From Cytidiella melzeri (lineage: Eukaryota > Basidiomycota > Agaricomycetes > Polyporales > Irpicaceae): a stretch of DNA of 64,000 nucleotides. The DNA lies in assembly GCA_022592445.1 (NCBI GenBank), contig JABYQR010000009.1, forward strand, positions 186,001 to 250,000. The letters run 5' to 3'. The notes beneath the pieces are model-generated. The model did no database searches. It saw only the letters and a program-made list of their open reading frames with translations, and was not told the DNA's origin. Shown here piece by piece: positions 1 through 11,169 of the stretch; position 1 is the stretch's first letter; the number at the start of each line of letters is the position of its first letter. A program made the translations under genes and the position numbers.

Positions 1-41
1 GGAACCGCGTCATCAGCGGTCTTACTGTACCCAAATACATC

Positions 42-1003
42 ATGAGCAGCGCGCGCCGCCAAAAGGCCCAAGTCAAAGTCGCCGCCGACTTTTGCTTCAC
101 CTACACGCTTCCCACACCTCCCGCCTCTCCCATGTGCATAACTCCGGACTGCGATAAGGAAAGCCAGAAACACAGAGTTACGATCCAGTTTCCCAAGCGA
201 CTTGTTCGTCCCCAGACCAAGCTCGTGAAGCAGGAGGCTGTGGCGGCTTGTGACCCGGAGGGGCTGAAGGAGGTTCCGGTTCGCTATGTCCAGGAAGCTT
301 TGGATATTTTGGGTCCCCAGTACGTATCTGATGGTAATTTTGCTTGTTACGAGAAGACTAAAGTGACATATCTTGCAGGATGATGAAAGTATGCTCAGGT
401 ATCCGAGCGCCCCCTTTTTCTTCGACCAATGGCCTCCCCAAAGAGCTCGTCGTCCTCGCACACGACCTCTCAGCGCAGATGCCCACGCATCTTCTTGCTG
501 TCTACGGCCAAACCGAGAGCTCAGCGAAAGCCAGCATGTCTCTCTTCCCCGCACACAACATCGTCCTCTCCGCGTATTGCGCCAACATGCCCAGCCTTCC
601 GTATTCGTCGCCCCCTGCTCCAGCGCAGCAGGGAGGACCGGTTCAGCTTCCTGTCGTGCCTGTCAATCTCCCCCACCCGCAGTCCTACGCACACATTCAA
701 CAGTACCTCTACACGAAGGATCGTGTGAGCTTCATCATGTCGATGCTGCCTTCCATCCCTCCTCAAGGCGTGCTCAGTGGCTCCTCCTCGGCCACAGCTC
801 AATATGCTAAAGATGTTGCGGCCACGTTCACGACGCAGAAGATTCTCGCTCTCCTACGCAACGTGCACGGCACGTACCGCAACTTATGCGCGCTCGAAGT
901 GCAGGAGGACCTCGTGTGGCAGCTCATCAACGTGGCCTGGGAGGTGCTCCTCACGGCGCTCGCTGTCAGCGCAAAAGCGCCTCATCTGGCACCATTGCTC
1001 TGA
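42..1003 (+). CDS. Clp1-like protein, paralogue 1
   Basis: I read two exons, 42-333 and 399-1003 (298 aa); the intron 334-398 (GTAATT...CTCAG) joins the frames so that QYVSD runs into GIRAPPFSSTNGLPKEL. The start is the first ATG of the open frame, only 41 bases into the window, so an upstream exon cannot be excluded. The body carries the run PTHLLAVYG, then FPAHNIVLSAYCANMPSLP, VPVNLPHPQSYAHIQQYLYT, and a C-terminal VHGTYRNLCALE...LINVAWEVLLTALA helix. From memory of the family, this pattern is that of Agaricomycete Clp1-like proteins, related to the clampless1 regulator that acts downstream of the mating-type genes in clamp-cell formation. No catalytic motif, signal peptide or membrane segment is visible. 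Two further paralogues lie at 1545-2903 and 17345-18558. The family call is moderately sure; a role in mating is inference. Confidence 0.65.
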
Positions 1004-1544
1004 ACACTTTTGTTCAACATGCAAGAGTAATTATTTGTAACCTATTCGTATCGCTACATGCTTTCCTCGCTCATCGTCATCACCATCCATATGCGCTGCA
1101 AGCTATGCGCGGGACTTTTGCTCTCGTACTGCTGTCTACCTTCGTCTTCGTCTTTTCGCACTTTTGCTGCTTAGCCACATGTTTAAATTACGATATCATA
1201 CAAAGAGAACAACTCAATAAAGATTGTATAGCATTCAAATGGTCCAACATCAGAACAGCCTCACTTCAGTTGTGAGCTACATACATACAACTTAGTAGAG
1301 CGCTAATTGAGGGCCCTCTCATTTCTTGTTTATTACAAGGGTCTTGAACTTCATTGTTACAACCACAATCGTCGCAAAACCCGCTTGATACTAGCCCACC
1401 ATCCACTGCCTGACTCATTGAAGTGGTTGCGAAACGACTGGCGTTATGTGTTTGAAAGCTGCCTCCCAGCCTCATCATAGTCGCCCTGCATAGTGGTTTC
1501 CTGCCGGTCGCCGTACCGCTTCCCAAATTCCAGGACGTGGTGAT
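1004..1544. other. Intergenic region between two Clp1-like genes
   Basis: No supportable gene is seen. The first part will hold the 3' untranslated region of paralogue 1 and the last part the promoter of paralogue 2. Short open frames here have no recognisable product. Confidence 0.5.
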
Positions 1545-2903
1545 ATGAGTAAGACGTGGGGCAGACAACCAGCGGTACGTGGTCACCACTCAGTCTTCGA
1601 CTTTGCAGGTGCAAACCGTGACGAGTTAAATCGTATGCAGGCATTCACTGGAATGGCGAGCCCCGTGTCGAAGTTGAGTGTGCCAGGCGAACCAGCTCGT
1701 CCAGCCACGTCTTCGTTGCTGCACACGCATTCAGGGTTTCGCTCGACGTATGTCTTCACGACACGGCCAAACACAGCTGCCGGTAGCACACCAAGCATCG
1801 GAGTTGCCGACAAATCGCTTATTCCACATTACCCGTCACTGCTCAAGCAGCCTTTCTCGGACGCCTTGGAGTGCGTGTCTATTTTACTCAGCTCACCAAC
1901 AAATCTTCCTCTGCTGACGCACAGTCGACACAGGGAGCTCTGCCGTGCCTTCAACCTCAAGAAACTTTCCGTAGCTCTTCGCACCGCTGACGCGGTCCCA
2001 CCAACGATTGAGATGCGACTCCTTGACTGCGATAATGACGATCCTTCTGCACCTATTCCTACACACGCGCTGGTAGTGCTGGACACCCCGCGTACAACTG
2101 AATCCAAAGGAAAGCAGTCGGTGGTCTCTCCACTCATAGTACCCATCAACGCGACCATCTTCGACCAAGTATTCAATAGTGATCTTTTACGATACCATCG
2201 CACCGCAAACAAGCCTTCAGACTCTCCAGTGAGTTGCCGAAAGACAGGTGTCATTCAACTTCCAACAATCGTGGCTCGTGTTCCTCACCCTCCTTCTCTT
2301 CCACTTCTCATCCTATTCGTTCTCGCGCCGCATCTGAGGCTTGATAACGTGAAGCAGGCCACCTCACAATCGCTTGTATCTGTTTCTCTCCCGCTATGTG
2401 CCCCACCTACCCCTATAACACCCAATAATAATCCAAAATTGCCATCCCCACCAGCGTCGAGCGTTCCGCCTCTTGTTCCGCTCTCAACCTGTCTCGCAGT
2501 TCCAGCCTCAGCATCATCTCCCCCCTCCCCGTCTGGCTCCCCAACGATTCCATATCCACTCTCGCTCACCAAACCTTTACGCACAGACCTTCCCACCGGC
2601 CTCCTCGCGACCTACCTCCTCCCTATCTCTGTCATCGAAGAGTTCCCAGCGTTCGCAATGATGTCCGAGGTCTTTGCGCAAACCGCTGTCTCCTCGGACG
2701 AGGAACTTCAGGCGTACGTCGTTCACAACCAGGGGATGTGGAGAAACCTGCTGCTTCTTGCGCCTCTTGACACGAGGATCGGAGAGATTGTGAGGACGGC
2801 GTGGAATGTGACGGCGGAGGCGAGGAAGCATCGGGATCGGATGAAGGAGGTGAACGAATTCAAGAACGACTCATACGCTGAGGAGTCTGACGACAGCGAC
2901 TAG
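1545..2903 (+). CDS. Clp1-like protein, paralogue 2 (divergent, intronless)
   Basis: A single uninterrupted frame of 452 aa. The N-terminal 90 residues are Ser/Thr/Pro-rich and not conserved. The family core is recognisable from its order of motifs: LPTIVARVPHPPSLPLLILFVL (matching the VPxxxLPxPxSxxxLxxYL block of paralogues 1 and 3) and, near the C terminus, a VVHNQGMWRNLLLLAPLDTRIGEIVRTAWNV block aligning with the WRN/YRN...AWE/MW block of the others. Between them lies a proline-rich insertion of about 100 residues (around residues 280-350), and the tail is acidic. It is the most diverged of the three and lacks the intron of paralogue 1, which could reflect intron loss or retroposition. Function unknown beyond the family resemblance. 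Confidence 0.5.
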   Translation: MSKTWGRQPAVRGHHSVFDFAGANRDELNRMQAFTGMASPVSKLSVPGEPARPATSSLLHTHSGFRSTYVFTTRPNTAAGSTPSIGVADKSLIPHYPSLLKQPFSDALECVSILLSSPTNLPLLTHSRHRELCRAFNLKKLSVALRTADAVPPTIEMRLLDCDNDDPSAPIPTHALVVLDTPRTTESKGKQSVVSPLIVPINATIFDQVFNSDLLRYHRTANKPSDSPVSCRKTGVIQLPTIVARVPHPPSLPLLILFVLAPHLRLDNVKQATSQSLVSVSLPLCAPPTPITPNNNPKLPSPPASSVPPLVPLSTCLAVPASASSPPSPSGSPTIPYPLSLTKPLRTDLPTGLLATYLLPISVIEEFPAFAMMSEVFAQTAVSSDEELQAYVVHNQGMWRNLLLLAPLDTRIGEIVRTAWNVTAEARKHRDRMKEVNEFKNDSYAEESDDSD

Positions 2904-3436
2904 CAACGGGGGTTCAGCGTTCAGACTGAGGCATGGTGGGCTGAAGGAATTCGGAGGTGGTCTCAGCTCTGGTGGCTCAAATACTCAAGTGTGTGGTAAA
3001 CAACACACCATAATCTGTGCTCTCTCGGACTAATATGTGAATCAGTATTCCAGCTGGTCATTTTGTCTCTCGCTTTTTGTTTGTTTTCCGGAGTTATTAC
3101 TCACGCACAAGAACTTACTCGTAATACTTAGTATAATAATCCGCTTGGTGCGCTGGACTCGAATCTCGTTCTTATTACTTTAACCTACACATAGTACATC
3201 TGGGCCTTTATCTAATCAGTGTTCCAACGTACTGAAGAGGAGGAAGCCTTGATTGCAGTACCGATAAGTCTCTACGTACTTGGAAGCTATCTCGACTATG
3301 ATTCGGCAACGAGAGTCGGACTCCCTAACAGACCCTTGCGTTCGTCCTGACGAAAGCAGAGTGACGGCGAGTTCGTGCGTGAAGTTGAGATACAGAAACA
3401 TGCTTCATCTCCTGTGTCAAATGATTCAGCCACAGC
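2904..3436. other. Intergenic region between convergent genes
   Basis: Lies between the ends of Clp1-like paralogue 2 (+) and the FAD oxidoreductase (-). No coding potential with a recognisable product; presumably 3' untranslated sequence of both. Confidence 0.45.
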
Positions 3437-4719
3437 CTAAATTTGAAAACGAGAGGGGTGTAGGCTCTTCAAATTTCCACAACTGATCTGTCCTTCCAAA
3501 ATCAACTCTGCGATAGCCTTCGCTGTTCCTGGCGCGTTGCATATACCCTGCAACGACCAGCGTTGATCAAAGACGTTCTCGCGGGTGATTATACACGTAC
3601 CCAGCAAGTATGACCTGTCGCAATGATCAGGTCTTTTGCAATGGCGCTCGCCTCGCCGATGATAGGTCCCCCACCGATATCGACCACTGGCAGGAAGCAT
3701 GCCTGACGCTTCTCTACGCTACCGGCCCTCAGCTGCTTAGAGATACTAGAAACATGCTCGACGATGCTCTTGCACGCCGCTTGGTCGACTTCGACGTCAT
3801 CGACAGTCTTCGGGACAGCGCTGTCATCTCCTGGTCCGCAGCAATACACTTCGTTGTCAGGTCGAGCGTAGATTTCGGGACTCGCCTGTTTTGTGGGTTG
3901 CTTGGCAGAATTTTTGAGATGAATCTCGGTGAAGATGACATATGGTGAGATGGTCTCTGCTGGCCGTATGGTAATACTGTGCGCACGGGTACCCTTGATC
4001 GGTAGCGATGGGAGGATGTGCGAAGACCAGGCACCTGCTGCTAGGACGACATGCGTCGCTGGTATAGTGTGCAACTCGCCGGTGGATGGGTCTGCATATT
4101 GGACCTCGGAGAGTGTGCGTGAGCTGCTGTTGGTGTTGATCTCAGTCACTCTGCCAGAAATGAATGTGACACCTTTGTCCTTTGCTAGTTGGAGCATGCT
4201 GGTGGTGAATAGATACGGGTGAATTTGCGCGGTATCACCCGCAGGTGCCATGGGCGAGTACCCGTCTGTCAACGTTTCATCTACCCAGTCAAGGTCATCG
4301 GGAAGACCAAGTGCAGCACGTTTCTTCTTCCAATCCTCATCCAACCCCAGCGTCTTCTCTAGACTCTTCTTCTTGCTATTGCTGCCTACACCCGTACCAG
4401 GATCCTCAGCGACCATTCCCCGTCCTTCCCAGCTTCCGCATCCAACAAATCTCCATCCCCACCGGTTGATTCCATCGTGTTTCTCTGCGAGCTTGACATG
4501 CTCCGGGAATGAGATGCTGACGAGCTCTTTTGGATAGGCCCATTTCGCAACCAGGCCACCCGCTTTACCCGATGCTCCTTGAGCAACACCAATCTTGGAT
4601 GCTTCAAGCAGAGTAACTCTGGTGTTTGGCGCATAAGCAGGATGGTGGCTAAGATAGTACGCGGTGGTGCATCCTATGATTCCGCCTCCTATGATGACAA
4701 TGTGCTGTTCGGATGACAT
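3437..4719 (-). CDS. FAD-dependent oxidoreductase, DAO superfamily (TDA3-like)
   Basis: Two exons on the minus strand, 4719-3601 and 3547-3437; the 53-nt intron (GTACGT...TTGCAG) falls in phase 0 after ATGHTCW, and exon 2 continues GICNAPGTAKAIAELILEG. The product is 409 aa. The N terminus has the Rossmann dinucleotide-binding signature IVIIGGGIIGCTTAYYL followed by an acidic residue at the end of strand 2 (VTLLEAS). A GASGKAGGLVAKWAYP segment binds the flavin region, and the C-terminal LIIATGHTCWG...GTAKAIAEL is the second FAD-contact motif of D-amino-acid-oxidase-type enzymes. The closest family I know is the fungal TDA3 group, linked to endosome-to-Golgi recycling in yeast; the substrate is unknown. 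No transmembrane segment or signal peptide is apparent. Confidence 0.82.
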
Positions 4720-4902
4720 GATTGCAAGCCTGAGTATTGTTTTTACCGGGAGTTAGATCGCGTCTTCCAGCTTTCACCTCTAAGAGCTGGAGGGTCAGAA
4801 TGGCTGTGTTGGCGACTTGAAGGTTAAGAGGGGATACATTGACTGATCGATAACTGGTGACGTCGTCTCGGCCCGTCCCGGGCCCTAGATATTCAACGTT
4901 AG

Positions 4903-6597
4903 CTAGTCCGAAATTTCGATGTACTCTAGGTCTTGTCGGCGCATTGTTGCTATAACTGTGGGATGAAACGAGCCAGCAGCCAAGGTAGCTGTCAGCCGCA
5001 GATCTTCAAAAGAGGCATCGGGTGAGGATATATAGAGAGAAGACAAAGCGTCTAGAGCAGCGGAGGGAGACTCTTCCACTCTCGGCTGCTTTGTTCGTGG
5101 AGGAGGAGTGAATTTCGTCCTGGTATTTCCGTGCAATGAGGGTTTTGACAAGTCAACAGAGTCTTCGCTTGAGCTACCAGCGTCGAGGTCGAAAAACTCT
5201 CGTTCACTAGAGTACCGATGCTATAGACCGTGATGAGCGAATTGCTTAGTGGAGATGTGTTACACGCACTCTGACAGCTCTGGTATGATGAGTTCTCTTC
5301 GTAACCGTAGTAGCTGTAATGCTCTTCCTCGGTCTCCCACGCGGTCTTCCAGTACTGGGCTTGGCCCTCCTAGATGGCTTCTTATTTGGTACGGCAATTT
5401 GCAAGTCGTCCTCAGTAGCATCGTCTGACGCTTCGTTGTCGAGTATGGATTTACGCTCCTCCGGTGATGCATCTTCCTCTTCCTCTTCAACGATGGCTCC
5501 GCCTGCGTCCCGCCGATAGCAGCCCCGGATTATATCGCCCCAAAGTGTGAACTTGCCACAGGACCGACAGTCGCCTCCACGTGGTATCATGCCGGTGGAT
5601 GTCCTGCTTGCACCGAGAAATGCCTCAGCCAAGCAAGCAAGATGTGAGACTGCGGTGCATTTATCTGTGGGGCAGAGGGCATTTTCAAGTGGTTGCTGTC
5701 GAGGTTTGTTTCAGAACAAGTCACAATGAAGTAGAAACAGACGCACTTGCACTACATGAACCTGCTTATGGCAGATAGTGCATAGGCAATTCGATGGAAT
5801 GCCTGCGGTCTTTCTGAGATGCGTCTGAACAAATGCGCCTACAGACCCATGTTCAATCCGACGTCAATACTGCGTACGAACCACCCTACTGTCGGTAACG
5901 TCAATAGGAGCAGTCCGACCAGAGCCTGCTTCCCCACTGCGTCCGTCAACCCCTTCCAGTTCTACTGAAGCTGTGAATCCAGGGGGTAAGTTCACAGACG
6001 TCGCAGCAACGTTCCACAATTTATGAGCCTCTTTAGTGAAGAGCTTCACCCGGAGAGGCCAAGTATTGTAAGGGTGTGCTGCCACCATACCACAAGCGAC
6101 CCTATTGACTCGTGAAGGCAAAAAGTGGCATAACAATCGCTTCACTCACAGAATGTTGTGTCTCATTCCCTTCATTCCTCTCTTGAAGCGAGGACTTCCA
6201 GACTCATGTCGCAAATGACGTGAAATATAGGGATGCTGCCATGCCCATTCAAACTGCAACGCAGCGAGCCTGGAAGGGAAGCCATGAACAATCATCTGCA
6301 TGACCCATGGTCTGTGGTGCTTCGTTTTCCACGCTCCTTGGACGAGTTCACCGTTGTGCTGCCTAAGACTGAATGGGCACTTGATGGACAGGAACGGATC
6401 GACACAGCTCACCGTATCCGACGAGGAGGGTTGGGTGTACTGCCGATGTAGGTCCTGAGAGATTAACAAGAGGTGATTTTTGGCCCCTCGACAGTGACAT
6501 TGATCAGCACGTACGAGGTTGCGCGTGGGCTTTTGATGCTCTTGAGTAAGTAGCAAGCATAGAACGATGGGAAGGAGTGGACACTTGACCGAGGCAT
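4903..6597 (-). CDS. SLX1: Structure-specific endonuclease subunit SLX1
   Basis: Seven exons: 6597-6515, 6454-6413, 6362-6150, 6101-5890, 5838-5762, 5695-5270, 5220-4903, totalling 1371 nt (456 aa) with all phases consistent. The N-terminal GIY-YIG nuclease domain reads [12 protein letters not shown]...[20 protein letters not shown], followed by the SLX1 hallmark [26 protein letters not shown]. After [13 protein letters not shown] and [16 protein letters not shown] comes the RING/PHD-like zinc domain (CLCTIC, CP...[29 protein letters not shown]). The tail is acidic with an AT-hook-like [12 protein letters not shown]1 is the catalytic partner of SLX4 and resolves branched DNA such as Holliday junctions. 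The start is the ATG directly before the GIY motif. It is head-to-head with TOF1, with 348 bp between the two ATGs. Confidence 0.93.
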
Positions 6598-6945
6598 TGT
6601 GCTGAAGTGAGACTGTAAGTAACAGGTGGATCAAGGCAGAGAGCTGTAACTCAAGGTCACCTTCTCGCCTTCAAGATTTGAACGCTAGAGGCTGGGACTA
6701 GCATGGGTACGAAAACAGACGAACAACCGCGTGACAAGTGGATCTGACTGAAAACACGCACAGTCACACCGTGACTCCTCGCGACACGACGCGTCGAACT
6801 GCCACGCGGCTAAGTGCTAGTCACTCATGCCAATAACTTACGAAACACCCTCTATACCTCCAACACCTCCACTTCTAGATAAGCAAACACAAAGGTGCGC
6901 TAATTGCTGCTCATCGTGACCTTACTCATTTTATGTGTGCTGTAG
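6598..6945. promoter_or_regulatory. Shared intergenic promoter region of SLX1 and TOF1
   Basis: A 348-bp gap separates the divergent start codons of SLX1 (minus, 6597) and TOF1 (plus, 6946). No TATA box is obvious and no binding site can be named from sequence alone. The spacing is compatible with a bidirectional promoter; coregulation is inference. Confidence 0.4.
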
Positions 6946-9900
6946 ATGGACGTTGACGACGTGGTGGATATATCCTCAGGAGAGGAAGAGTCTCACAACG
7001 AACGCCGCTCAATCTTGCTGGAGCCAATACGAAGTGTAGTTGACGCACTAGGTGGACAAGAGGGAGGGAGGTACAGGCTTGGTGATGAGTGCTATGGGTG
7101 TCTGAAGGATTTGAAGAAATTTTGGAGGAAAGACGAAACAGACGATGAACGAACTGTCGCACGCATCTTCTGGGAGACACGAGTCCTACCAAATGACCTA
7201 GTTCCCATCCTCCTTGAAACCGCAGGCAAAGGGCTGTTCGAAGACAAACGTGCAGTAGCTTGTGCAGATCTCATGACCGCGATGACCTGGCCAATTGACG
7301 TCGCCGAGGAACTGAGGGAACTTGACGAAGTGATGGACAAGGGCACCGACTACACTCAGCTTGTGCAGAGCCACCTCAGATACAAGGCAGCCATCGTACG
7401 GATAGACGTTATGCAGGCCCTTCTTGGAATTGTGCTACCGTGCTTTGCGAAGTCTAAGAAAAAGCGAGCGCAGCGGGACAACCAGGTCATCGGCGTCATT
7501 CTGTATCTCATTCGCAACCTCGCTTTCATTAGGGACCTGCCCGCAAACATGCACGGATCTGCGGATCAGGCAGAATACTCCTCTCTTCAAAACCGGCTGG
7601 TCAAGGTTCTCTCTGAGACGCAATTCCTGGAGCTATTGTTGACGATGGCATCCAACGGCGATGGAGACCCCATGTACGACAGCTATAACTCACTCCTGCT
7701 GGAGATTTTCTACTTGCTCCTCAGAGGCGTGAGACCAGCGTCTTTGGCTGCAGATCAGTCGAAAGTACGTCTTACAGCTCCGTAAGCTTGTACAATTCTC
7801 ACTGCCTGTAGGAGCCGGCGCAGAACCTCCGCCGCCTGCTAACAGTAGAGGATCATCGCAAACGGGACATAGCTCGCAATGCATCCTCGCGTCACTCACG
7901 TTTTGGAACCACGATTTCTGTCACGTTAAACCCCAAAGCCAAGTCGAACGCTAGGTCCGGGGCCGATGCTGGCGATAACGCGGGAGAAGGGAGCTCGTCC
8001 TCTCCCGCGTTTGTACTACACAGGCAACGGGCACTTCATCGTGAGGCTGGTAGCATGCTGGATGCAGGAAAACGGACAAAGCTGCCCAAGGTTAAGGTTG
8101 ACGAGCTAGCTAGGGACGATAACCTGTCGCTGGAGTCGAGGCTGATTCTCCAGAACGCAGCAAGAACATTTCTCGAGACTGCCTTCAATTGTAGGTGTCT
8201 TCCTTGACGGCGTCGGATAGATGCTTACCGATCATGACAGCATTCTTGGCATCGCTGCTGAAAGACATCAAAGCAGAACGCCCGAAGATTACTGAGAAGG
8301 ATCATCTGCGGTTGCTCTATCTTACGAAATGGTTCCTTGAGTTCTTTTTGAGCCAGCGGGCTTCCGACAAGAGTGCCACCTGGGAATTCAGCATGATCAC
8401 GGAGGTAACTGAAGCAGGCTGGATCGTGTGGGTCCTCAGGCGTATGCGTGAAGCGATGGAAGAGAAGGTACGACTAACACCATTTGTAACTGCGGGCTGA
8501 CCCCAATATTCCCTTGAAGCCGAAACTGTGGACTGAGCTCCAAGCTGGGGTTGAATGCCTTACCCAGCTCATCCTCCTGATTGATTGCATGATCTCTTCC
8601 AGTGACGAGACTATAGCACAAGCGGCTGAAACACTCCAGATACAGATCATCTACAACGGAGAAGTGTTGGACACTTCTCTGGAAAGCGTGCGCGTCTACA
8701 AGGAGGGAACACAGAGCTTGACTTACCTTGACTCGAGTGTACATCTTGCGTACGCTCTTCTGAGGCTGTTGGAGAAATCATCTAAGAACGGGGGTACCGG
8801 ATTGGTAAGGAAGAAAAGGGCTCCTAAACGTGAGTTACCGCCGCTCATGCATCATGTGGCATACGCACGTCACGGTATCGCTGACACTAAGCGAAACTAG
8901 GGAAAAAGAACCTGAACGATTCCGCTGTCCCTGACGTCGAAGAAGATCCCGTTGAGTCGGAAGAGGAGCGCGGCGAGACTGTCTTTACGTTTGATTCTTT
9001 CGAGCAGGTATGTTCTGTACACTCATATGAGGACGAGCGATGACAGAGTTTTTGGAAGCGGTTTGCCCATCCTGATGTTACGCAAACACTCATGTTGTAC
9101 CTCGCGCGGTACAGAGAGTTCAAATCTCCGGAAAACATGAAACGCGTTGTATCCCTGTTGCATCGGCAGGCGATCCGAGCAAAAGCTGAAGGGCTGTTCT
9201 TCAAGGTTCGCAGCTGTTAGATGACCCGATCGACAGACCTTGATATTTTCGGCAGGTTTCGACTTTGAATCTATTCAAGGCTATTCTCTCGGAAGAGAAG
9301 AGCCTTCCCCGGGAGCAAGCCTACAAAGACCTGGTAGCGCTCATCAACTATATTTTGCGCAAGTTCTTCAAAGACGTCGCAGAAGATCCGTTTCTGCTTG
9401 TAGAGGTATGTGCTGTACAGATTGAATTGCCGTGTTCGCGTCACCAACCTTATTATCACTTAGGCCTTTTACCCCAAGAACAAAGGGCGGTGGAAGCAGC
9501 ATTCCAGTTGGGAGCCGCCAGAGAAGGGTACACGTCGTGACGACGCTACGGTCGAGAACCGATGGCCAGCGGAGGTTAAGATCAAGAAGGGCTTCTCATG
9601 GAGTGAGCAACTAGGCATTGCAGTCAAATGCATTGTCGAGGATTCGAAGACTTCGCTGATTGACTGGGTAAAAGAGGTGCGTGTATTGTTCCCGAGCGGT
9701 TCGTTCGCTGATCTCTACTAGATCTTGTCTATGGTTATTGGCATACGGCAACGTATTATTGAAGGTGTAAACGAGCAATCCTCAAAAACGAGTGGCTTAC
9801 CTAACGGCGACGACAACGTTGAGGATGCCATTCGTGCCCGTCGCAATCTTCCGCCTGCTGAGGCCAAGGACAAGTTGACAGATTACTGTACGTCTGCTCA

Positions 9901-10934
9901 AGGGGACTCTGCACTATCTTGCCATTGACAATCTCGCTTGTATCACAGTGATTCCCTACGTCACGGAAGAGCAGGCTACAGCAGCGACGAGGAATTCACA
10001 ACTGAAACTCATGTTCCGTCTTCTCTACTTCTCGATCCTGGATGAGGGTACGCTGTGAGCTCCTGAATGCCCACGATGCGCTGACTAACGTTACAGTTCA
10101 GATGCCGACGAGCTCGAGTGGTATGTCCCTGCGGCTATCCTTCCCACTGACTTGCAACGAAGTCTCGATATTATCAACCACTTCCTGGAAATGCCCATCG
10201 ATCTAGGCGACAAGAAGGCATCGCAGCTGCTCTCGAAGAAACGTCGCACACGCAGGACCCGTCGTGCGCCATCGGATTCAGATGAGGAACACATGGAGGA
10301 GGACGAGCCAAGAAAACGCAAGCGGAAAGAGAAGAAAAAGAAGGAGGACACGCAGTACAGGTCTGCGCAGTTTATCGACGACAGTGACCTAGATGAGGAT
10401 ACCATCGCTGCGTTCTTGGAGCAGGAGAAAGTTCTCCGAGAGAAGATGGCTCTTGCGGGAGTTTCGTCCGGAAAGGTAGCGACTATGAAAGCTACCGGCA
10501 CAAAGAAGCGGCGCAGGAGAATGAAAGCAAACGATGGCGAGGTTGAGGTGATCTCGGACAAGGAGGCGCAAGCTCAGGATAGCGATACTGCTAAGAGCGA
10601 CTCTGGCTCGGATGTGGACGTGCTGAGTAGACCAAAGAGCGCAGCAGGGAGTATTGCCACTGCTTCAAGCCCCGAAGGTAGAACACTCCCGACACCCAAC
10701 AAACCGAGACCGAAGCCACGACCCAAGCCGAGAGTGAGGAAGTCTGCTTCTCCTACGTTGATCGACACTCCACCGCTTTCCTCGTCTCCGCGACAGCAAT
10801 TGTCGAATGCGAGCTCTCGCAAGACAACTCCATTGGACATCGACGACGACGACGACGACGAGAATGTGGTCATCACACAGCGTTCTACGGGCAACAAACG
10901 CAAAGCACTCATTGTATCGGACGATGAAGATTAG
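6946..10934 (+). CDS. TOF1: Replication fork protection protein Tof1/Swi1/Timeless
   Basis: Eleven exons: 6946-7764, 7812-8190, 8241-8467, 8520-8829, 8901-9007, 9047-9205, 9256-9405, 9464-9676, 9722-9887, 9949-10047, 10102-10934, giving 1153 aa with consistent phases. The Timeless N-terminal domain is clear (RTVARIFWETRVLPNDLVPILLET..., DVMQALLGIVLPCF, VILYLIRNLAFI, LLEIFYLLLRGV). It continues with FNSFLASLLKDIKAERPKITEKDHLRLLYLTKWFLEFF, DVTQTLMLYLARYREFKSPENMKRVVSLLHR and DPFLLVEAFYPKNKGRW, all typical of Tof1/Swi1. The C-terminal 280 residues are basic/acidic low complexity, with RKRKRKEKKKKE and an Asp run from a GAC repeat. With its Csm3/Swi3 partner, the protein stabilises paused replication forks and supports the S-phase checkpoint. 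The inferred intron at 9008-9046 is only 39 nt, the weakest of the joins. Confidence 0.93.
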
Positions 10935-11169
10935 AGGTTTGGCATGAATCAATGTATGTACTGTAGAAATTGAAGATTCCATTGAAGCTCCAAGTGACTC
11001 ACGGCGGCCAACTGCCTTAATTGGACAAGTGACTGGCCACGATCGTCAGCCAGCTCCTGAATAGGCAATGCCTCTGAGCTTCTGCCAGAAGCCATCACTA
11101 TCGAGTGGCTGACGCCCAGTATATAACAGCTCGGGACTCCTACCGGTGAGTTTCCATTCCTACTACCAC

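Noticed and set aside
3120..3165. Minus-strand gattcgagtcc resembling a tRNA B box
   Set aside because: The flanking bases do not form a T-arm stem and no A box or acceptor stem is in reach.
10091..10982. Long minus-strand frames opposite the TOF1 3' end
   Set aside because: They are Ser-rich shadows of the Lys/Asp/Glu-rich TOF1 tail and lack splice or start support.
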